Origin: Clostridium sp. AM49-4BH | GTDB lineage: Bacteria > Bacillota > Clostridia > Lachnospirales > Lachnospiraceae | Reading direction: 5' to 3' | Assembly: GCF_003478335.1 (NCBI RefSeq) | Contig: NZ_QUFB01000049.1 | Coordinates: 1-21,861 of the forward strand | DNA length: 21,861 nucleotides | Part shown: piece by piece, positions 1 through 7,262 of the stretch | Numbering within the stretch: the first letter of the stretch is position 1 | How the letters are laid out: each line of letters begins with the position of its first letter | The notes under the pieces: model-generated | Database searches by the model: none | Told to the model about the DNA's origin: nothing | What the model saw: the letters and a program-made list of their open reading frames with translations, nothing else | Position numbers and translations under genes: made by a program

Positions 1-5
1 TGATT

Positions 6-207
6 TACATGCCCTTCGGAAACTCGAAGTCCCGGAAGCAAGGTATTCATCATTTTTGAAAGGGACTTTGCGCTCGTCGTTACTTATGTCTCGTATTTCA
101 GAGACATTAAGTAACGTGACGTAGCGCATCGTAGCGAAAGCGTCCCGTCCAAAAATTGATGATACCTTGCTAAACCGGGACATCTCAAACACTCCTTCAG
201 GCATGTA
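6..207. repeat. ~200-bp imperfect inverted repeat (MITE-like or structured RNA)
   Basis: The two halves pair along most of their length. TACATGCC (6-13) pairs with GGCATGTA (200-207), TCCCGG (30-35) with CCGGGA (175-180), GCAAGGTAT (38-46) with ATACCTTGC (162-170), and the ATTTTTG tract ending at 58 with CAAAAAT at 150-156. At the centre ATGTCTC (86-92) pairs with GAGACAT (101-107) around an 8-base loop. The outer ends are bounded by TA, as expected for a mariner/IS630-type MITE, but no transposase is visible. It contains no convincing reading frame. It could equally be a long structured RNA or a decayed element. Confidence 0.6.
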
Positions 208-385
208 TTCATCAGAGACTTAACAAAATAAGAAATCACGCAAAAACTCTGCGTTCTGCGGCAATTGTCTTAGTTTCTTGATGGCAGAATAATTTACTTT
301 ATTGGCTGCAAAATAGCTATTATTTTACTTACATAATAAGCAATAAGTGACCAGATGGCAGCTTCGGATGTGCGAAGTTTGAATA
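208..385. other. Intergenic stretch with no recognised gene
   Basis: This AT-rich stretch has no plausible reading frame with a ribosome-binding site. The only structure seen is a small hairpin, CTTCG-N6-CGAAG, near 362-377. No promoter could be assigned with confidence. Confidence 0.4.
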
Positions 386-419
386 TTTAATAGGAACTGC
401 TGTTGTGTAGCGTGACATC
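386..419. repeat. Dispersed repeat, copy A
   Basis: This 34-bp segment, beginning TTTAATAGGAACTGC and ending GTGACATC, recurs at 2766-2799 with a single difference. In both places it is followed by a GCAAAGCG-containing stem or hairpin and then by another AATAGGAA (478-485 here, ATAGGAA at 2831-2837 in copy B). The two copies bracket the merR/dxs-like gene pair. Confidence 0.75.
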
Positions 420-420
420 G

Positions 421-474
421 CCAAGAATTGCTTTAGCAATTCTTGCAAAGCAAAGCGCAGGCTTTGCTTTTTTA
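421..474. repeat. 54-bp double-hairpin repeat, copy 1
   Basis: This is identical to 512-565. It contains two perfect inverted repeats. The first is AAGAATTGCT-TT-AGCAATTCTT. The second is AAAGCAAAGC-GCAG-GCTTTGCTTT, followed on the plus strand by T residues in the manner of an intrinsic terminator. It lies 91 bp from the second copy, so the two look like a tandem duplication. Confidence 0.8.
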
Positions 475-511
475 AGGAATAGGAAATTGCTCGTAATGTT
501 ACGTTATGCCA

Positions 512-565
512 CCAAGAATTGCTTTAGCAATTCTTGCAAAGCAAAGCGCAGGCTTTGCTTTTTTA
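512..565. repeat. 54-bp double-hairpin repeat, copy 2, overlapping the dxs-like stop codon
   Basis: The sequence is identical to 421-474. Its right end (563-565) is the stop codon of the minus-strand dxs-like gene, so the hairpins immediately follow that gene. They may act as a 3' stabiliser or weak terminator for it. The better U-tract is on the plus strand, so a clean minus-strand rho-independent terminator is not claimed. Confidence 0.7.
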
Positions 566-2320
566 TGCTTCAAGTGCTTTGATATCTGCAACAATTTGTT
601 CTGCGGTCAAATGATTCTCTTTGACAACCTCATTAGGGTCGTAGCGATCCAAAAATTCCTTTTTCAGTCCATAGTTCCGTACTTTGATGTTCGAAGTACC
701 GTAGTATCTGGCAATCTTCTCGCCAAAACCGCCATCCAAAATGCCATCTTCGATGGTCAGAACGAGCTCATGATCTTCTTTGAGCTTATCCAACAATTCG
801 GTATCGAGTCCGGTGATGTAGTATGGATTGATCACGGTTGCCTGAATGCCGGTTTCTGCTTCTAACTGAGCAGCAGCTTCGCAGGCAAGTCCGTAAAAGG
901 TACCAAGACCAAGAATGGCAATTTTGGACCCTTTTTTGGTTACCTCATATTTGTTGAGCTTACTAAAATCTTTGGTGACCGGTGTGCCGGTGGATACCAT
1001 AGCACCGCCCGGAAGCTTGATAGCAACAGGAAGTTCGGTCTGTTCTAGGCTCCAATCCAGCATGGCAATATAATCCTCTTTGGAGGTTGCTGCCAAATAA
1101 ACAAGGTTTGGAATGTTTGCCATCATTGGAATGTCATACAAACCTAAATGTGTAACGTCATTCATGCCATAAACCGAACCGCAGAAAGTAACGATCGTTG
1201 CAGGACTGTTATTGATACATAAATCCTGAGAAATCTGGTCGTAGGTTCTCTGTACAAAGGTGCTGTAAACACCATAGACAGGTTTGCCGCCATTTGCAGC
1301 AATACCGGAGGCAAGAGCTACTGCGGTTTCTTCGGCAATGCCGACATCGACGAATTGCTTTCCGGCTTCTTTTCGTTTATCTTCTGTAAAACCAAGAATA
1401 GTAGGAGTTCCGGAAGTGATCGCTACAACGGCAGGATCTTTTTTCATCTTGTCTAACAGGTATTCTGCTGTAACAGAAGAATAATCTTCTTCCGCATCTT
1501 GGAACAGTGCCTCACCGGTTTTGATATCAAACGGCGCGCAGTAATGCCAGTTCTCTTTATGCTCCTCGGCTGGTGCGTATCCTTTACCTTTCAGTGTGTT
1601 GATATGGACAACAACCGGTTTATTGCTGTCTTTTACTTGGGAGAAGGCATCGATCAAAGAGGCTGTGTCATTGCCCTGATCAACGTAAACATAGTCTAAT
1701 CCCATTGCACGGAATAAGTTGCATTCAGCCTGACCTTTCGTGTCGCGAAGCAGCTTGAGATTGCCGTAAAGACCGCCATGATTCTCGGCGATGGACATAT
1801 CGTTATCGTTTACGACAATAATGAAGTTGCCGTCTAATTCTGCAGCATAATCTAATCCCTCTAAAGCTTCGCCACCGCTCAAAGAACCATCACCGATGAC
1901 AGCGATCACGTTGCCGTCTTCGCCATTTAGATCTCTTGCTTTGGCAAGTCCACAGGCGAGGCTGACAGAAGTAGAGGTGTGACCGACGGTAAAGAAGTCG
2001 TGTTCACTTTCATTTGGATTGCTGTATCCGGACACGTCCTCAAAATGTTCTTCGTATAAATAAGCATCTTTACGTCCCGTCAACATTTTGTGCGGATAAG
2101 ACTGATGTGATACATCGTATACGATCTTATCTTTTGGTGATTCGAAAACGTAATGGAGTGCGATCGTTGCCTCCACCATACCGAAGTTCGGCCCGAAATG
2201 ACCGCCGTGTTTGCTTAAACGGTTTAATAATGCAGCGCGCATTTCGTCTGCCAAAGTATTTAACTGTTCTACGGATAATTTCTTTACATCTTGTGGTCCA
2301 TTAATCTGTTCTAAGTACAT
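563..2320 (-). CDS. dxs: DXS-like thiamine-diphosphate enzyme (1-deoxy-D-xylulose-5-phosphate synthase family)
   Basis: The product is 585 aa, somewhat shorter than typical DXS (about 620). I chose ATG 2320 because GGGAGG stands 7 bases upstream; an in-frame ATG at 2335 lacks this support. The ThDP-binding motif runs from GDG (143-145) to NDN (171-173). The N-terminal active-site His is present (KHGGHFG, H41), as are the catalytic Glu (GIAEETAV) and the STFVQRTYDQ motif. True DXS condenses pyruvate and glyceraldehyde-3-phosphate for isoprenoid, thiamine and pyridoxal synthesis. By hand alignment, the Arg residues equivalent to E. coli R420 (DRAG motif) and R478 (YPRG motif), which hold the substrate phosphate, are replaced (FCGS and LPGG), and EQH becomes EET. 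It may therefore be a paralogue with another aldehyde substrate. The upstream merR overlaps it by 10 bases, implying translational coupling. Confidence 0.8.
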   Translation of the reverse strand: MYLEQINGPQDVKKLSVEQLNTLADEMRAALLNRLSKHGGHFGPNFGMVEATIALHYVFESPKDKIVYDVSHQSYPHKMLTGRKDAYLYEEHFEDVSGYSNPNESEHDFFTVGHTSTSVSLACGLAKARDLNGEDGNVIAVIGDGSLSGGEALEGLDYAAELDGNFIIVVNDNDMSIAENHGGLYGNLKLLRDTKGQAECNLFRAMGLDYVYVDQGNDTASLIDAFSQVKDSNKPVVVHINTLKGKGYAPAEEHKENWHYCAPFDIKTGEALFQDAEEDYSSVTAEYLLDKMKKDPAVVAITSGTPTILGFTEDKRKEAGKQFVDVGIAEETAVALASGIAANGGKPVYGVYSTFVQRTYDQISQDLCINNSPATIVTFCGSVYGMNDVTHLGLYDIPMMANIPNLVYLAATSKEDYIAMLDWSLEQTELPVAIKLPGGAMVSTGTPVTKDFSKLNKYEVTKKGSKIAILGLGTFYGLACEAAAQLEAETGIQATVINPYYITGLDTELLDKLKEDHELVLTIEDGILDGGFGEKIARYYGTSNIKVRNYGLKKEFLDRYDPNEVVKENHLTAEQIVADIKALEA

Positions 2321-2700
2321 GAATTTTCCTCCCATGATAATTTTCCTGTTTTGACTGCAACTTCGTAGCGGGAAATTTTATAATCCAGTTTACTTATTGC
2401 AGCTTGTAATTGTTTCTGTTGTTCTTCTAAATTGCGTCTCTGTTCCTGCAGCAGTTCGAGACGCGCACTGAAAGTCTGGTCGCCCTGTTGATACAGTTCG
2501 ACATATTCAATCAATGCTTCTACCGGCAGCCCGGCGCTGCGCATACAGATGACAAGCTCGACCCAGCTCAAATCAGATTCTTGATAATCTCGGATGCCGC
2601 TTGCCGTTCGCGTTACTTTCGGAATCATGCCGACACGTTCATAGTAACGCAGAGTATCCTGTGAAATGTTATATTTTTGACTCACTTCTTTGATGGTCAC
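2311..2700 (-). CDS. MerR-family transcriptional regulator, AdhR/NmlR-like
   Basis: The product is 129 aa. The start is GTG 2700, preceded by a strong AGGAGGTGA ribosome-binding site at normal spacing. The N-terminal winged helix (TIKEVSQKYNISQDTLRYYERVGMIP) is the MerR signature, and residues about 80-115 form the usual dimerisation coiled coil. A cysteine sits at position 52 (VICMRSAGLP), the position of the thiol that senses aldehydes or electrophiles in Bacillus AdhR. Its own promoter carries the CTTGGAGT-N2-ACTCCAAG palindrome known for the AdhR/NmlR group. It is therefore likely autoregulated, and it controls the overlapping dxs-like gene downstream. The inducer (aldehyde, methylglyoxal or thiol stress) is inferred from the family. 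Assignment to MerR is very secure; the subgroup is fairly secure. Confidence 0.92.
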   Translation of the reverse strand: MTIKEVSQKYNISQDTLRYYERVGMIPKVTRTASGIRDYQESDLSWVELVICMRSAGLPVEALIEYVELYQQGDQTFSARLELLQEQRRNLEEQQKQLQAAISKLDYKISRYEVAVKTGKLSWEENSCT

Positions 2701-2722
2701 GGTAGGTCACCTCCTGCTTCTT

Positions 2723-2753
2723 AGTGTAACACTTGGAGTAGACTCCAAGTCAA
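2723..2753 (-). promoter_or_regulatory. MerR-type promoter with 19-bp spacer and palindromic operator
   Basis: On the minus strand, the -35 TTGACT (2748-2753) and -10 TACACT (2723-2728) are separated by 19 bp, the stretched spacing typical of MerR-activated promoters. The spacer region holds a perfect palindrome with 9-bp arms, ACTTGGAGT and ACTCCAAGT, around 2 central bases (2731-2750). The predicted transcript starts only about 16 bases before the merR GTG, so the ribosome-binding site is at its extreme 5' end. Confidence 0.9.
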
Positions 2754-2765
2754 CCCTTATTTTAT

Positions 2766-2799
2766 TTTAATAGGAACTGCTGTTGTGTAGTGTGACATC
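2766..2799. repeat. Dispersed repeat, copy B
   Basis: This matches 386-419 at 33 of 34 positions and lies just upstream of the merR promoter. It is followed by a shorter GCAAAGCG...GGATTTGCTTT stem and by ATAGGAA (2831-2837). No coding function is seen. It could be a small non-autonomous element or a remnant of a duplication that flanked the merR/dxs-like pair. Confidence 0.75.
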
Positions 2800-2861
2800 A
2801 TCGCAAAGCGCGGATTTGCTTTCTTTGGTAATAGGAAAAAACTATAACACATAAAAAATAA

Positions 2862-2882
2862 TTCCAATAGGTAAAATAGGAA
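2862..2882. promoter_or_regulatory. Inverted-repeat operator TTCCAAT-N7-ATAGGAA
   Basis: This imperfect inverted repeat ends 7 bases before the -35 of the metI-like gene. It matches the operator at 7154-7174 at 16 of 21 positions, with identical spacing of the arms. The GGAA-ended arms recall boxes bound by Rrf2-family sulfur regulators such as CymR. The Rrf2 protein encoded at 10950-11387 is the obvious candidate to bind it. Binding is inference. Confidence 0.6.
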
Positions 2883-2889
2883 ATAGCAA

Positions 2890-2918
2890 TTGACAGTGTA
2901 AGAGGGAGTCTTTATAAT
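2890..2918 (+). promoter_or_regulatory. Consensus sigma-A promoter for the metI-like gene
   Basis: A perfect TTGACA (2890-2895) is followed by a 17-bp spacer and a perfect TATAAT (2913-2918). It lies about 75 bases before the metI-like start codon. No riboswitch or T-box fits in the short leader, so control is expected at transcription initiation through the adjacent operator. Confidence 0.85.
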
Positions 2919-2992
2919 AATGCCTACAGGTTTACTAGGAAATAAACGGCGCCTGACAGCCAAGATTTTGTGTGGAGAAAGGATTATGCTAT

Positions 2993-4141
2993 ATGGAAAG
3001 AGAAATTGAGACAAAATGTTTGCATTTAGAGGAAGACGAAGGTAAAACAGATCATTTTGGTGCGATCAGTTACCCTATTTATCAGACAGCGACGTATGCA
3101 CATCCGGGAGTAGGACAAAGCACCGGGTACGATTACAGTCGTTTGCAGAATCCAACCAGAGAACATTTAGAGAAAATGGTGGCTTCTTTGGAAGGCGGAA
3201 TTGATGCGTTGGCACTTTCGAGTGGAATGGCGGCAATATCATTGCTGATGGAGCTGTTCAAGCCGGAAGATCATATTATCGCTGATTCGGATCTGTATGG
3301 AGGATGCATTCGTTTGTTTCAAAACGTCTCGGATAAGAACGGCATACAATTTTCAAATATTGATTGCTGCAGAGAAGATATTGAATCGTATATTACAGAA
3401 CAGACGAAAGCAATCTATATTGAAACACCGACTAACCCAATGATGAATGTAACGGATATAGCGGCAACAGCAGAAATCGCACACAAGCACGGTTTGTTGT
3501 TGATCGTGGATAATACATTTTTATCGCCATATTTCCAGAATCCGCTGAAACTTGGTGCAGATGTTGTAGTACATAGTGGTACGAAGTATTTGGGAGGACA
3601 CAATGACACGCTTGCGGGATTTTTGGTAACCGGTCGAGAGGACATTAGCGAAAAACTTCGCTTTTTGATCAAGACAACGGGAGCGGGACTAGCACCTTTT
3701 GATAGCTGGTTGATCCTGCGAGGTATTAAAACATTGGGGATTCGCATGGAACGTGCCGCTGATAATGCTTTGAAAATTGCCAAATGGCTGACGGCGCAGG
3801 ATGTTGTTACGAAAGTGATTTATCCGGGACTGCCGGATCATCCGGGCTATGAGATCATGAAAAAACAGGCGCGTGGTTTTGGTGCAATGTTGACATTTCA
3901 ATTGAAGGATAAAGAAAGTGCGCTGTCTGTATTAGAAAAGGTTCGTATGATCCGTTTTGCAGAGAGCCTTGGTGGAGTGGAGACGTTGATCACCTATCCA
4001 GCGACACAAACGCATGCAGATGTTCCACAGGAAATTCGAGAAAAGAATGGAATTACAGATGCGACACTTCGTTTGTCGGTGGGGATTGAGAACGTCAAAG
4101 ACCTGTTGGCAGAACTGGAAAGCGTGTTTGCTTCTTTATAA
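2993..4141 (+). CDS. metI: Cystathionine gamma-synthase / O-acetylhomoserine thiolyase (MetI-like, Cys/Met-metabolism PLP enzyme)
   Basis: The product is 382 aa. ATG 2993 is preferred because GAGAAAGGA ends 9 bases upstream; an in-frame GTG at 2972 would place that site inside the gene. The fold-type I PLP enzyme has the family signatures: GYDYSRLQNPTRE, SSGMAA, SDLYGG, ETPTNPMM, VDNTF, the PLP lysine in HSGTKYLGGHND, and a C-terminal FAESLGGVETLITYPATQTHADVP. The sequence resembles Bacillus MetI closely along its length. MetI joins O-acetyl- or O-succinyl-homoserine to cysteine, or to sulfide or methanethiol. Cystathionine gamma-lyase is an alternative within the same family. The gene carries the operator shared with the nitrogenase-like operon, and a C-S lyase gene follows, which supports a methionine/cysteine sulfur role. 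Confidence 0.85.
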   Translation: MEREIETKCLHLEEDEGKTDHFGAISYPIYQTATYAHPGVGQSTGYDYSRLQNPTREHLEKMVASLEGGIDALALSSGMAAISLLMELFKPEDHIIADSDLYGGCIRLFQNVSDKNGIQFSNIDCCREDIESYITEQTKAIYIETPTNPMMNVTDIAATAEIAHKHGLLLIVDNTFLSPYFQNPLKLGADVVVHSGTKYLGGHNDTLAGFLVTGREDISEKLRFLIKTTGAGLAPFDSWLILRGIKTLGIRMERAADNALKIAKWLTAQDVVTKVIYPGLPDHPGYEIMKKQARGFGAMLTFQLKDKESALSVLEKVRMIRFAESLGGVETLITYPATQTHADVPQEIREKNGITDATLRLSVGIENVKDLLAELESVFASL

Positions 4142-4245
4142 AATAGTGTGTTTATTTACTAGTGGTATATTTGGCTGAAAATGCAGGATGATTATAGAAT
4201 AGATTGCTAGCAAATGCAGCATGGCGATAGAAAGGATTGATAGCA

Positions 4246-5438
4246 ATGGCAGAAAGAAATTTGAATTTTGACGCGGTAGTCAATCGTAAAAATACCGATT
4301 GCTTAAAATATGATTTTGCAAAACGAAGAGGTATGCCGGAAGATGTGCTCCCGTTGTGGGTGGCAGATATGGATTTTAAGACGTCTTCTTATATTGAGGA
4401 CGCGGTGATAGAGCGCACGAAGCATGGCATATTTGGCTACAGTGAAGTGCAGACCCCTTATTTTGAGACGGTTCGGTCTTGGATGAAAAAACATCACGAC
4501 TGGGACATTCAGGAAAAATGGCTTATCAAACGCCGGGCGTTGTTTTTGCGCTGGCAATGGCGGTAAAGGCGTATTCTGAGCCGGGAGATGCCGTGATGCT
4601 GCAGCAGCCGGTGTATTATCCGTTTTCGGAGGTGATCGCCGACAATGGTAGAAAGGTGGTCAGCAACGACCTGTACAAAGGTGATGACAACCGTTATCAC
4701 ATAGATCTGGAGGATTTTGAACGTAAGATCGTAGATAACGACGTTAAGCTGTTCCTGCTTTGCAATCCGCATAATCCGGTGGGGCGTGTGTGGACGAAGG
4801 AAGAGCTTACCGCGATGGGAGATATTTTGGTAAAACATCATGTTACGGTTGTGAGTGATGAGATTCATGAGGACTTCGTATTTCGTGGAAAGCATCAGGT
4901 GTTTGCGGCGATCAAGGAAGAATTTGCGCAGATCAGCGTGACCTGCACGGCGCCGAGCAAAACGTTTAATATTGCCAGTATGATGATCTCGAATATCTTT
5001 ATCCCAAATAGAGAGTTAAAGGCAAAGTTCCGGGCGCAGCTTGATGCGGCAGGAATTAGTCAGCTTAATGTACTGGGGTTGGTTGCGTGCGAGGCGGCAT
5101 ATGCACACGGAGAAGAGTGGTATGAGGCAATGCACTCATATGTTGCCGACAATATTGCCTTTACAAAGGAATATGTTGAAACGCAGCTTCCGGGCGTGTC
5201 TATGGTAGACCATGAGGGGACTTATCTGGTCTGGCTGGATTTCCGCGAAACCGGCTTGAGCGTGGATGAGCTGGAGGATCTGATCGTACACCGGGCAAAA
5301 TTATGGCTCGACAGTGGTAAGATCTTTGGCGACTGCGGCAAAGGGTTTCAGCGCATCAATGTAGCATGTCCGCGTGCAACGTTACAAGAGGCACTTGACC
5401 GTATTAAGACGGCACTGCAGGAGAGTGAGGCGCAGTAA
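4246..5438 (+). pseudogene. patB: MalY/PatB-type cystathionine beta-lyase (aminotransferase class I), interrupted by a single frameshift
   Basis: The start is ATG 4246, with GAAAGGA ending 9 bases before it. Residues 1-91 (to WDIQEKW) are in one frame and the rest, from AYQTPGVVFALAMAV, is in the -1 frame. Restoring one A to the A5 run at 4514-4518 gives a continuous 397-aa protein of normal length, with seven residues between WDI and TPG as in intact relatives. Downstream motifs are intact: NPHNPVGRVW, DEIHEDFVF and the PLP lysine in SKTFNIA. The family cleaves cystathionine or cysteine S-conjugates to a thiol or homocysteine, pyruvate and ammonia. It follows metI by about 100 bases with no clear terminator, so co-transcription is likely. 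The break may be a real mutation, slippage, or a sequence error. Confidence 0.85.
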
Positions 5439-5490
5439 TGGCTTGTATCGAGCACTGCGTCTCATAGATGATCCCTATTAAATCGGTATC

Positions 5491-6842
5491 TTACACAAGC
5501 ATTGTCATGTATATAGGAATATACAATATGTTATCTTTTTGCATAAGATCTTTCGTATAAATAATATATCTGTCCTGCATTTTCAATTGATACTTTTTTA
5601 CGAAGTAATCAAATGATTTGTGCGAGGTGTAGGAGGAAGACTTCACCTCGATGGGACAGATTTTTTTATTCTTAACGGTCAAGAAATCGATCTCGTATTT
5701 TTTCTCATTACTCTCATCAGAAGGTGTATAGCGATATTCATGAAAATATAGGTCGTGTCCAGATGCTTTCAGCATTTGTGCTACCATATTTTCAATGATC
5801 ATTCCCTGATTGATACCAAGTTTCCCAAAAATCAGAGATTTGTAGATATTTTCATCTACGTTGTCCTGGCTTTTCATAATCTGCGTTACTAACAGTCCGG
5901 TATCGCCCATATAAAGCTTAAAATTGCTTCGATCAGCAAAGAGTTCCAAGGCGATTTCGGGTTTTGTAACATGGATACATTCATTGCCGATCATGGATTC
6001 CGCCACAAAATTTACAGCATTGATATAATTCTGATAACGCGCATTTTTGTCAATCAATGAAAATTTAAAATGCGAATTTTTGTTTTCCAGTTGCTCTGGA
6101 ATCGTACGAAAAATGATGGAAGCTCGCTGATTGTTTTCGGAATCGTATTTGTATAGATCCTCTTCGTACAAACTCAAAATATTACGTTTTACGAAATCAA
6201 TCTGTGTGAAATCTTTGCCGGCAATATAGGCATCTACAGCCTGAGGCATTCCGCCAACTACCATATAAGTGCGGAATTTGTTCATGAGCTGTCGATGGAT
6301 GCTGTCACCGAGTGGTTTGCGTTTTATGAAAGCGTCCTTGATTGCTTCATAGGAAACGGTATCATCGGTTGCCCACAAAATTCTTCGAAATCCATAGGAT
6401 ACATTTTAAGTTTGTATTCTTCGGATGGAATCAGAATGTTTTGGACATTTTTATGAATAGAGATCAAAGAGCCGGTTTCGATATATTCATACCTTCCATC
6501 CTGTACTAAATATTTTATGGCCTGTCTTGCCCATGGAAACAACTGCACTTCGTCAAAGATAATGACGCAGTTTTTGCCATGGAGTGATCGCCCTTTAAGC
6601 AGAAATAAATTGCGGAAAAAGGTATCAAGGTCATTGATATTATTTATAAAGTTGTCTTTTATGTCTGTACTTTCGCGTGCAAAGTCCAATAACATATAAT
6701 CATCATATTCTGCTTTCGCAAATTCTTCTACAATGGTACTTTTTCCGATTCGTCTTGCACCCTCGATCAACAGAGCGGATGAACCGGCCGATATTTCTTT
6801 CCATTTTAAAAGCTTTTGGTATAATTTTCGTTTAAATAACAT
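5491..6842 (-). pseudogene. AAA-family ATPase with DUF4143 domain, interrupted by a single frameshift
   Basis: The start ATG at 6842 (MLFKRKLYQ) has AAGGA 8 bases upstream. The N-terminal part carries Walker A GARRIGKST (residues 28-36), Walker B VIIFDE (93-98) and the sensor-like ETGSLIS. The frame breaks after YPMDFEEF and resumes as WATDDTVSYEAI. One extra T in the minus-strand T4 run (plus-strand A4, 6377-6380) would fuse the halves as EEFLWATDD, which is the usual family sequence. The C-terminal part is DUF4143-like and ends with a PD-(D/E)XK-like pattern, YEIDFLTVKNKK then IEVKSS. The biochemical role of these widespread, often multicopy ATPases is not established. It is convergent with patB and divergent from the nitrogenase-like operon, with a repeat array upstream. 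Confidence 0.85.
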
Positions 6843-6897
6843 GATGGGTTCCTTTCTACAGTGCATTAGTCGCTTAAATCACCATTTTATAAGCTTT

Positions 6898-6926
6898 ATT
6901 GTAATATAGTTTTCCACAAATAACAA
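6898..6926 (-). promoter_or_regulatory. Candidate promoter of the AAA/DUF4143 ATPase gene
   Basis: On the minus strand, TTGTTA (6921-6926), 17 bp, then TACAAT (6898-6903) lie about 55 bases before the start codon. The 33-bp repeat array begins immediately upstream of the -35, at 6928, which fits a regulatory array for this gene. Confidence 0.5.
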
Positions 6927-6927
6927 C

Positions 6928-7092
6928 CTGTATTCACGAAAATAAGAAAAGTTTTTGTGTGAATATTCACGAAAATGAGAAATGTTTTACTCTGAATATT
7001 CACGAAAATGAGAAATGTTTTACTCTGAATATTCACGAAAATAAGAAATGTTTATTTCTAATTCTTCACGAAAATGAAAAAGTTACATGACA
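6928..7092. repeat. 33-bp tandem direct-repeat array, five units
   Basis: Units start at 6928, 6961, 6994, 7027 and 7060. The conserved core is ATTCACGAAAAT(A/G)AGAAA. The units at 6961 and 6994 are identical, and the outer ones diverge. There are no unique spacers, so this is not a CRISPR. The regular period of about three helical turns resembles iterons or a multi-site operator. The array fills the spacer between the divergent ATPase gene and the nitrogenase-like operon. Confidence 0.9.
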
Positions 7093-7153
7093 TATTCTGC
7101 GAAATATGACGATGCAGAATGTCAATGACAAATTTTTAACAAATTGTTGATAA

Positions 7154-7174
7154 TTCCTATTGACAATATAGGAA
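7154..7174. promoter_or_regulatory. Inverted-repeat operator TTCCTAT-N7-ATAGGAA overlapping the -35
   Basis: This is a perfect inverted repeat with 7-bp arms and a 7-bp spacer. The -35 hexamer of the nitrogenase-like operon lies within it, so a bound protein should block RNA polymerase. The same arrangement is found at 2862-2882 before metI. The candidate regulator is the Rrf2 protein of this operon, which would make it autoregulatory. Confidence 0.7.
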
Positions 7175-7188
7175 AAGGTGACTATAAT
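7160..7188 (+). promoter_or_regulatory. Consensus sigma-A promoter of the nitrogenase-like operon
   Basis: A perfect TTGACA (7160-7165), a 17-bp spacer and a perfect TATAAT (7183-7188). So strong a core promoter overlapped by a palindromic operator suggests repression as the default state. The leader before the first gene is about 65-70 bases. Confidence 0.88.
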
Positions 7189-7262
7189 TGCAAATATCAT
7201 AAATTGATAAAACCTATCGAAAAACTATGAATACAAAGAGCGCAATGGAAAGGGGGAGCAAC

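Noticed and set aside
506..865. Plus-strand reading frame of 119 codons opposite the dxs-like gene
   Set aside because: It begins inside the hairpin repeat and runs antisense to a clear enzyme gene; no ribosome-binding site and no recognisable domain.
2919..2992. SAM riboswitch or T-box upstream of the metI-like gene
   Set aside because: The leader between the promoter and start is only about 70 bases and lacks T-box or SAM-I motifs and any terminator.
4246..5438. Two separate genes, or a programmed frameshift, for the MalY/PatB region
   Set aside because: The parts join exactly as one enzyme when one A is added, and there is no classic slippery heptamer or stimulatory structure that I can see. 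A simple one-base contraction is the plainer reading, though slippage is left open.
6928..7092. CRISPR array
   Set aside because: The 33-bp units are contiguous, with no unique spacers and no cas genes; it is a tandem repeat.
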